NCBI RefSeq assembly: GCF_001909055.1
Contig: NZ_LVWI01000052.1
Coordinates: 1 to 64,000 of the forward strand
DNA: 64,000 bases
From: Paenibacillus helianthi
GTDB lineage: Bacteria; Bacillota; Bacilli; Paenibacillales; Paenibacillaceae
Direction: 5' to 3'
The notes under the pieces were generated by a model. It was not told where the DNA came from and did not search any database. It saw only the letters and a list, made by a program, of their open reading frames with translations. The position numbers and the translations under genes were made by a program. Shown here piece by piece: positions 58,691 through 64,000 of the stretch (its first letter is position 1; each line of letters begins with the position of its first letter).

Positions 58691-59251
58691 ATGAAGAAGC
58701 TAGCAGCCTTAGCAGCAGTATTCGTTCTGACATTGCTTGTCGGATGCGGAAACTCTGCGAACAATAATACGGCAGGCACCAACACGCCAGCGGGCAACGG
58801 AACCGCCAGCAATGCCACTGCTGCACCTGACGCTGTAACCTCGGCTTCCGTGGTTGACAACGGAGAGGATTTCAAAAAAGCGATCAGCAAGGACGGTACC
58901 TGGATTGCTGCTACCCTTAAGGATCTGACCTTCACGGAGGATCTCGTCGTCGACGGCCAATTCATCCACAAGAATGAACCGGCACGCAAGATCGCGCTGT
59001 ACACGCAGGATGCAGATCACAACATCACCAACTCTTTTACCCTGACCGCACCCAAAATCACCATCAAAAGTGAAAATGCCCGAATTCAGGGCGGCACCTT
59101 TGTAGGTGACGTATATGTGGAGGCGAAAGGTTTCAATGTTGTGAATGCAACCATCAAGGGCAATGTCTATTTCTCCGATGAAAAGTACCAGGCCACCTAC
59201 AGTGCATCGGACCAGGGAAAAGTAACGGGTGTAACAGAAGTTAAAAAATAA
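58691..59251 (+). CDS. Lipoprotein with beta-helix-like repeats
   Basis: 186 residues. The signal ends LLVGC at residue 19. A low-complexity Asn/Thr/Ala/Gly linker extends to about residue 50, then a domain in which short strands repeat (VVDGQFIHK, IARKIAL-like, ARIQGGTFVGDVYVEAKGFNV, TIKGNVYF), as in right-handed beta-helix or polymer-forming proteins. It is lipid anchored on the outer membrane face. Family not recognised. GGAGGATATTCAC precedes the ATG. Confidence 0.65.
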   Translation: MKKLAALAAVFVLTLLVGCGNSANNNTAGTNTPAGNGTASNATAAPDAVTSASVVDNGEDFKKAISKDGTWIAATLKDLTFTEDLVVDGQFIHKNEPARKIALYTQDADHNITNSFTLTAPKITIKSENARIQGGTFVGDVYVEAKGFNVVNATIKGNVYFSDEKYQATYSASDQGKVTGVTEVKK

Positions 59252-59338
59252 TGTATAGGTTTCCGCACAAGGTGTTTCTCTAAAGGCATATTTGCCCGGG
59301 GAAGCACCTCTTTGCAGGTTATGGAGAAAGAGGCTATC

Positions 59339-60688
59339 ATGCATATTTCATTCCGCAGGTTCGTGCTTATCCCGGTCCTGCTCACCGTGGCTTCATGCAG
59401 CGGGCAAGAGACTACGCCGCAGCAATACCGGATTCAATCCGGTCATAATCTGACGATCATGACCACGACAGACACACACTACCTGTCCAAAAGCCTGACT
59501 GACTTCGGCCCGGCCTTCAATCAATTTCTCGCCGCCGGAGACGGTAAGCAACTGGGGTACAGTGAAGAAATCATTAGCGCACTGGGCCATGATATCGAAA
59601 TCCGAAAGCCGGATGCGCTCATCATCAGCGGGGATCTCACCAACAATGGGGAAAAGCGCAGCCATAAGGATCTGGCCAAGCGACTAAAAATCATTGAACA
59701 GAATACCGGAACAAGGGTATATGTTATTCCCGGTAATCACGATATTCTGAATCCCTGGGCGCGCGAATTCAAGGACGAGCGGCAATATATGGCGGACAAT
59801 ATCACTCCAAAAGAATTCCGCAGCCTCTACCGCGCCTTCGGGTATGACGAAGCCTTGCTTAACGATAAAGATACCCTGAGTTATCTGGCAGCCCCCTCTG
59901 AGGATCTCTGGCTTCTCATGCTGGACACCAGTCAATACGCTAACAATTCAGCACTTGGTCACCCCCAGCTGGATGGAAGAGTCCCTCCTTCCACATTGCA
60001 GTGGATCGATGAATGCGGAAAGCTGGCCTCAAGCAGTGGAGCGCATATCATAGCGGTCATGCATCACAGTCTGCTGGATCATAGTGACTTCATTCAAGAG
60101 GGCTTCACAGTTAATGACAATGCACAGGTGGTCGACGCCTTGAAGCGGAACGGAATTGCCACTGCACTCAGCGGACATATCCATATTCAGGACATCAGCG
60201 AAAATAGCGGGGATGGCACCAGCATTTATGATATCGCGGACAGCGCCTTATCCGTGTATCCTCATCAATACGGAATGCTGAAGTACTCTTCTGCGGATCA
60301 CACACTTGACTACAGCACCTCCAAGCTGAATATGGAGCTGTGGGCAGCTTCTTCCGGCAGCAAGGACAGTAATCTGCTGAACTTCGGCACCTATAGCGAG
60401 CAGAACTTCAGAAAGCGTTCCTCTACCCGAAGTTATGCCCGGCTGTCGGAGGATGAGGCTTATGACAAGTATTCAGACGCTGAGCTTCAGGTCATGGCGG
60501 ATCTGGTGGGACGGCTCAACGAAATTTATTTTGCCGGCACAGCCAAGACTGACCTTCCGGGGGTGATCGCGTTAGACGGCTTCCGGCTGTGGCAGAACGC
60601 ACCCTCAAGCGGACTCAAAAGCTATGTGCTTGGAATGGCTAGACGGGTTCCCAAAGACAACCATCAGCTTCACATTAAGCTTCCATAG
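59339..60688 (+). CDS. Calcineurin-type metallophosphoesterase lipoprotein
   Basis: 449 residues from the ATG at 59339 (GAGGCTATC upstream; TTG at 59312 also in frame). Lipoprotein signal ending VASC20. Metal-ligand motifs in order: TDTHY at about 48, ISGDLTNNGE, VIPGNHDI, IAVMHHSLL and LSGHIHIQD, the complete calcineurin-like set. The C-terminal about 130 residues are a helical extension. Being extracytoplasmic, it probably hydrolyses phosphoesters outside the membrane. The substrate is unknown. Confidence 0.9.
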   Translation: MHISFRRFVLIPVLLTVASCSGQETTPQQYRIQSGHNLTIMTTTDTHYLSKSLTDFGPAFNQFLAAGDGKQLGYSEEIISALGHDIEIRKPDALIISGDLTNNGEKRSHKDLAKRLKIIEQNTGTRVYVIPGNHDILNPWAREFKDERQYMADNITPKEFRSLYRAFGYDEALLNDKDTLSYLAAPSEDLWLLMLDTSQYANNSALGHPQLDGRVPPSTLQWIDECGKLASSSGAHIIAVMHHSLLDHSDFIQEGFTVNDNAQVVDALKRNGIATALSGHIHIQDISENSGDGTSIYDIADSALSVYPHQYGMLKYSSADHTLDYSTSKLNMELWAASSGSKDSNLLNFGTYSEQNFRKRSSTRSYARLSEDEAYDKYSDAELQVMADLVGRLNEIYFAGTAKTDLPGVIALDGFRLWQNAPSSGLKSYVLGMARRVPKDNHQLHIKLP

Positions 60689-60714
60689 CGGTAGCCGCAA
60701 TACTTTGTCAGCCG

Positions 60715-60752
60715 AAAAAAGCGGAACCCCGCTGCTAAGGGTTCCGCTTTTA
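60715..60752. terminator. Bidirectional terminator
   Basis: AAAAGCGGAACCC-like arm pairs with GGGTTCCGCTTTT around a short loop. It separates the metallophosphoesterase gene (plus) from the lipoprotein gene at 60766 (minus). Confidence 0.85.
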
Positions 60753-60765
60753 TGTGTGTAGCCGA

Positions 60766-61317
60766 TTAATCATATCCCCCAACCGCTTCAGGAAGCGCCT
60801 GGTACTCGGGTCTGCTCTGGACCAGCTTCACGATCTTAATCCGCAATGCTTCGAATCTCTTGGCATCGGCTGTGATTTCGCAATTCGCTTCACTCCAATT
60901 GAGTGTTTCCTGCTGACCATTCACCTGAATCGTCCAGAGTTCTTCGGTGTAGGGTTCACGCCCACAGGTCTTGTCCTTAATCTCCAGCTCCAGGCCGCCC
61001 AGCGCATTCATCCCGCGTAGCTGCTGATAAATATCATCCATTTCAGCGTCTGTCAGTCGGAGATTTATTGTCGCTGTACCGTTGGAGATCAAATCCTTCG
61101 TTACCGTACCGTTGAAGGTATTAATCTCATTCCGGGCTGTGATGCCATAACGGACAGAAAAAGCGAAGTCCCCGGGCTTCTTCTCCGGCATGGTGACAGC
61201 TGCCGGAGGCGACTCAGCCGACTCTTCAGGAGCAGAGCTTCTTGTGTCTCCGCAACCCGCAAGCAGAGTCACCAGCAGGGACAGCAGCATAACCGGATAT
61301 ACCAGTCTTCCGTTCAT
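60766..61317 (-). CDS. Hypothetical lipoprotein
   Basis: 183 residues from the ATG at 61317 with GAGGGGG upstream. Lipoprotein signal ending LLAGC. A Ser/Glu/Pro-rich linker is followed by a beta-rich domain with two Cys residues (DKTCGREPYTEELW and WSEANCEI) that could form a disulfide. The pattern ...GTATINLRLTDAEMDDIYQQL is reminiscent of extracytoplasmic domains found in Bacillales but I name no family. It follows the AlkC-like gene by 31 bp on the same strand. Confidence 0.65.
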   Translation of the reverse strand: MNGRLVYPVMLLSLLVTLLAGCGDTRSSAPEESAESPPAAVTMPEKKPGDFAFSVRYGITARNEINTFNGTVTKDLISNGTATINLRLTDAEMDDIYQQLRGMNALGGLELEIKDKTCGREPYTEELWTIQVNGQQETLNWSEANCEITADAKRFEALRIKIVKLVQSRPEYQALPEAVGGYD

Positions 61318-61348
61318 ACCCGGCCCCCTCACATATAAATATACTTAA

Positions 61349-62476
61349 TCATAGCTTCAGGTCTCCAAGGTGCTGCGGCTTCAGCACAAGCACTGCAGAT
61401 GCGGCTTCACGCCCGTTCACCAGCAGCGTGAGGGTATGCTCTCCCGCATAGTGGCGGCGGGTGGTCAGATCTGCCCAACGGTGAGTCCGTTTTCCGGTCA
61501 GCCGGGCGCCGCCGGGAACTGTTTTGTCCGAGAGCAGGAACAGCTTGCGCGAGGTCTTGCCCCCGGCTTTCACAAAATCAATACCGTATTCTACACGTAT
61601 ACGGACCGCTTCCCCCTCACGAATGGAAAGGGCATAAGCCAGCTCACAGCTGTCGCCTATGTGCAGTTCCGCAGGCTCTACAGACAGGACGGCACTGACG
61701 GCCAGAGGTGTCTCGTTCTCCTGGCTAGCATAACCAAAGAGGGCCATGATCTCAGGGTCCGCTTTGCGGATCAGTGTGCGGCATCCATGGCGCACAATCC
61801 AGTCCGTGTGCGCACTCACACCCTTCCAGCGCCGTACGGTATCCATCACAACTTCGGGATGGTCCTTGGCAATGTCGTTCAAATTGTTCGCCACACTCTT
61901 GCGGACGTACAGCGAAGGGTCAGCCTTCAATTGTTCCAGCACCGGCAGCACCGGCGACGGGTCACGCTTGAACATGGGCAACGCCTGCCCCCAAGGCAAG
62001 CGGGGCCGGCTTCCTTCACTGGACAGCCGCCGTACATGCTCATTGGGATGCTTCGACCATTGCAGCATCTGTGCCATCATCCGCTGCGGGTCACGCAGCA
62101 GAAAGGGGCGGACAGCGAATTCCGCCGATGATCTGGACGTGAAGCGCTCCAGTGCTGTCATGGACAGCTCAAAGTGTTCATCGCTGGCACCATACACCTC
62201 GACGAAATCGGGGAAGAACAGATAAGGGAAGCCGACACATTCTTCATCTATCGCAAACAGAATCTCCAGAGCATCCTCATACCGCCGGGGCAAAAAGGTT
62301 CCCAGCGTCTCCGTGATCCGCCGCATCCGTCCTTTAAGCTCCAGCGCCTCCCAAGGGTCACGCATCGCTGCAGCGACAAAACCCTCAAGGTCGAAACTGC
62401 CGTGTACTTCCTTCACCTTCGTGCCGAAGCCGCGCAGAAATTCCTCGTTGTACATTGCTTTTAGCGGTTCTGCCAT
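61349..62476 (-). CDS. AlkC-like DNA alkylation repair protein with Ig-like C-terminus
   Basis: 375 residues. HEAT-like helical repeats from about 50 to 250; RRLSSEGSRPRLPWG and YVRKSVANNLNDIAKDHPEVV are characteristic of AlkC, the non-base-flipping glycosylase that removes 3-methyladenine and related adducts. From about 260 a beta-rich domain (SVEPAELHIGDSCELAYAL... ending HYAGEHTLTLLVNGREAASAVLVL) matches the Ig-like domain reported for some AlkC proteins. The whole protein fits that architecture. GGAGGAGACAACA precedes the ATG. Confidence 0.82.
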   Translation of the reverse strand: MAEPLKAMYNEEFLRGFGTKVKEVHGSFDLEGFVAAAMRDPWEALELKGRMRRITETLGTFLPRRYEDALEILFAIDEECVGFPYLFFPDFVEVYGASDEHFELSMTALERFTSRSSAEFAVRPFLLRDPQRMMAQMLQWSKHPNEHVRRLSSEGSRPRLPWGQALPMFKRDPSPVLPVLEQLKADPSLYVRKSVANNLNDIAKDHPEVVMDTVRRWKGVSAHTDWIVRHGCRTLIRKADPEIMALFGYASQENETPLAVSAVLSVEPAELHIGDSCELAYALSIREGEAVRIRVEYGIDFVKAGGKTSRKLFLLSDKTVPGGARLTGKRTHRWADLTTRRHYAGEHTLTLLVNGREAASAVLVLKPQHLGDLKL

Positions 62477-62635
62477 TGTTGTCTCCTCCTGACGGTTCTC
62501 TGTCTCATTATTCCGTTTCAGTGTAGCCAGAAAATCGTAGCATAACTAACCGGACAGCTTTATGTCATATTTCGCTGAGCAGACCTTTTTCAGAGCATCA
62601 ATCATTGCAACTCACTCATAGTGTGAATCCACTTA

Positions 62636-63343
62636 CTATTCATGTGTTTTTACAGTTCCAGCCAGACCTGTTCCTGTCTCGTGGTCCCCGTCCGGTCCCG
62701 CAACCACAACACTGCCGCTCTTCAAATCCACAATGCGGCTTCTTGTGTCAGCCTTGGAAATGTACAGCGGCTGACCATTTGCATCTATACAGTAGGAGAT
62801 GGGGATGGACACTCCGCAATTCCGGTAGGAGCCGTCAGCATGACTGGTTCCGACGACAGGACATTTATATTTCACTGCAATCCGTGCAGCCTCCTCTGTC
62901 CACAAAGCAAACTGTTCTTCACTGAACATGCCCACGCCAATCGGATGGGCTATGAAATCCAGAGATTCGGCTTGCCCCTCCAGCCCGTTCAGTCCCTGTA
63001 AGATCTCCACACACAGCAGATAACCGATCTGCATACCTAAGGCGTCAGCTACTGATGGAGTATACAGCTCTCCTTGCATGGGAGACTTCGCCCGTTCAAG
63101 GAGAATTTCTCCACCGGGCCCAATCATTAATGCCCGGTCCTTGTGGTTCTCATCTCTATAGCTGGTAATCACCAGCTTTCGGTGCTGCCTGGCAAGGCCG
63201 CGAAGGGTCTGCACACTGCCCGGATCCGTCACATATCCTTCAGGATAGAGTACCGCATCGCATAAATTGGACCACTGCCGCAGCTCTTCTTGCAGCTTCA
63301 ACAAACCAGCTTCGTGGTACGGCTGGGAGACCAGCAATCTCAT
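62636..63343 (-). CDS. Nitrilase-superfamily hydrolase
   Basis: 235 residues with the Glu-Lys-Cys triad of the superfamily: Glu35 in LYPEGY, Lys86 in ERAKSPM and Cys111 in YLLCVEI. The length is short for the superfamily (about 260-300 usual) but all three residues are in place. It would hydrolyse or condense a C-N bond in an amide-like substrate that cannot be named. It follows the 177-residue gene by 44 bp on the same strand. GGAGGAATCCCG lies upstream of the ATG. Confidence 0.82.
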   Translation of the reverse strand: MRLLVSQPYHEAGLLKLQEELRQWSNLCDAVLYPEGYVTDPGSVQTLRGLARQHRKLVITSYRDENHKDRALMIGPGGEILLERAKSPMQGELYTPSVADALGMQIGYLLCVEILQGLNGLEGQAESLDFIAHPIGVGMFSEEQFALWTEEAARIAVKYKCPVVGTSHADGSYRNCGVSIPISYCIDANGQPLYISKADTRSRIVDLKSGSVVVAGPDGDHETGTGLAGTVKTHE

Positions 63344-63387
63344 CGGGATTCCTCCATAAATTTTACTTTTTAGCGTTCAAACCTTCT

Positions 63388-63921
63388 TCAGTTCAACAAC
63401 GCTTCGACTTCATCCATGCTCTTCTTGGCCCTGCTGTTCAACCCCCGTTTGTCTTTGAGGCCCAGCTGCTCCAGCTCATGACCCGGATCGACCACAAGAG
63501 GCTGCCTGGTGACAGATTGCAGCAGCTCAGCGGCGGCCCGGCAGGCGGTGAATAACTGCTCACGGGACAATACTTTTTTATGGGAGCGGATGATGCCCAC
63601 CAGGTTTTCGGAGAACCGCAGTCTGACGATGCTGTCTGCGCTCATGAGATTGCGTGAAGCAAACGATACTATCTTTTCCGCCATTTCAGGATTCGGATAT
63701 TGCCTGGAAAGCGTCTCTAGCGTGTCCACAGCTTCCCAGTCGCGGATCGACAACTGCTTCAGATATCCCGCAATCATATCCTCTGCCCATTGTTTTTCTG
63801 TTTCTTTGTCGACCTCGTACTGCTTATACTGCTGCAGCACACCTTCACGGTGCATCTGTATGGGGTTCCCCAGATAACGGGTGAACAGTTCCCTGGCTTG
63901 CTCTGTGTTATTTTTTTCCAT
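63388..63921 (-). CDS. Hypothetical helical (HEAT-like) protein
   Basis: 177 residues, nearly all helical. The middle (EMAEKIVSFASRNLMSADSIVRLRFSENLVGII) alternates helices like HEAT or ARM repeats. No membrane segment or catalytic motif. It is followed by the nitrilase-like gene, probably in one operon. Family not recognised. Confidence 0.6.
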   Translation of the reverse strand: MEKNNTEQARELFTRYLGNPIQMHREGVLQQYKQYEVDKETEKQWAEDMIAGYLKQLSIRDWEAVDTLETLSRQYPNPEMAEKIVSFASRNLMSADSIVRLRFSENLVGIIRSHKKVLSREQLFTACRAAAELLQSVTRQPLVVDPGHELEQLGLKDKRGLNSRAKKSMDEVEALLN

Positions 63922-63946
63922 GCTGCCGACCGCCTTAATCTTGTAT

Positions 63947-64000
63947 TTAATCCAGAGGAACGTAATGCTTCAAGTTCTTCTCCGTGACCCCCTGGTCCAA
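63947..64000 (-). CDS. C-terminal end of a gene running off the window
   Basis: On the minus strand the frame reads in from the right edge and ends LDQGVTEKNLKHYVPLD, then TAA at 63949-63947. Only 17 codons are visible, so the product cannot be named. It lies 26 bp upstream of the 177-residue gene on the same strand, which fits an operon. Confidence 0.4.
   Translation of the reverse strand: MDQGVTEKNLKHYVPLD

Noticed and set aside
61370..62131. 253-codon plus-strand frame opposite the AlkC-like gene
   Set aside because: It is an antisense shadow. The minus-strand protein has recognisable AlkC features and a strong ribosome binding site, and the plus-strand product does not.

Overview
The window looks like a chromosomal segment of a Paenibacillus-type, low-to-moderate G+C, spore-forming Firmicute. 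The signs are an S-layer-homology (SLH) surface protein, a Bce-type antimicrobial-peptide detoxification module, an MsrA-MsrB fusion, YitT, TVP38 and DedA membrane proteins, strong AGGAGG-type ribosome binding sites throughout, and a cobalamin riboswitch on metE. No rRNA, tRNA, CRISPR array, insertion sequence or prophage was seen. Family names are from memory of sequence motifs; no search was run.

Region 1 (about 1-23.4 kb, all minus strand) is the unusual part. A dense run of about 17 genes with 4-14 bp overlaps or short gaps starts at about 23.35 kb. It opens with type VII secretion (T7SS/ESX) parts: an EssC/EccC motor ATPase without N-terminal FHA domains, a protein laid out like the actinobacterial chaperone EspG, and a YukD/EsaB ubiquitin-like protein. 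It then passes without a break into a Tad/Flp-type pilus machine: degenerate TadZ/CpaE-like proteins, a CpaB/SAF-domain protein, a CpaF/TadA ATPase, a fused TadB-TadC membrane platform, three small pilin-like proteins and minor-pilin-like proteins. A WXG100-like protein sits between the two sets. The run ends with an SLH wall-bound protein and an 1140-residue membrane-anchored surface protein. After a 16-bp inverted repeat come a second WXG100 protein and the N-terminal 392 residues of a large WXG/LXG-type effector that leaves the window. EssA, EssB/YukC, EsaA/YueB and a prepilin peptidase are not present here. I read the region as a hybrid T7SS-Tad surface secretion or pilus system and consider it the main discovery candidate.

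Region 2 (23.6-34.7 kb) holds mixed housekeeping and stress genes: an HxlR regulator, a Gfo/Idh/MocA oxidoreductase, a TVP38 protein, MsrAB, a DUF4349-type lipoprotein, MetE with a cobalamin riboswitch, UppP and DedA. A 64-bp tandem repeat occurs in the leaders of two unrelated genes. A candidate structured small RNA or leader sits just past metE.

Region 3 (34.7-43.7 kb) carries bceAB and bceRS, split by the divergent genes namA and marR, with a BceR-type operator before bceA. An AIM24-family protein, a YitT protein with a long leader and a short Crp-like regulator follow.

Region 4 (43.8-53.8 kb) has a translationally coupled operon that matches the enigmatic STM4011-STM4015 cluster (two radical SAM proteins, a sulfatase-fold hydrolase, an ATP-grasp-like protein, a leucine-rich-repeat protein), ending in an adenylyl-sulfate kinase. 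The fructose operon fruR-fruK-fruA follows, with a 10-bp-phased operator.

Region 5 (53.8-64 kb) holds small hypothetical proteins, an AI-2E family transporter, Ung, an RNase H with a viroplasmin domain, a TetR regulator with its palindromic operator, lipoproteins, a metallophosphoesterase, an AlkC-like alkylation repair protein with an Ig-like tail, and a nitrilase-family hydrolase.
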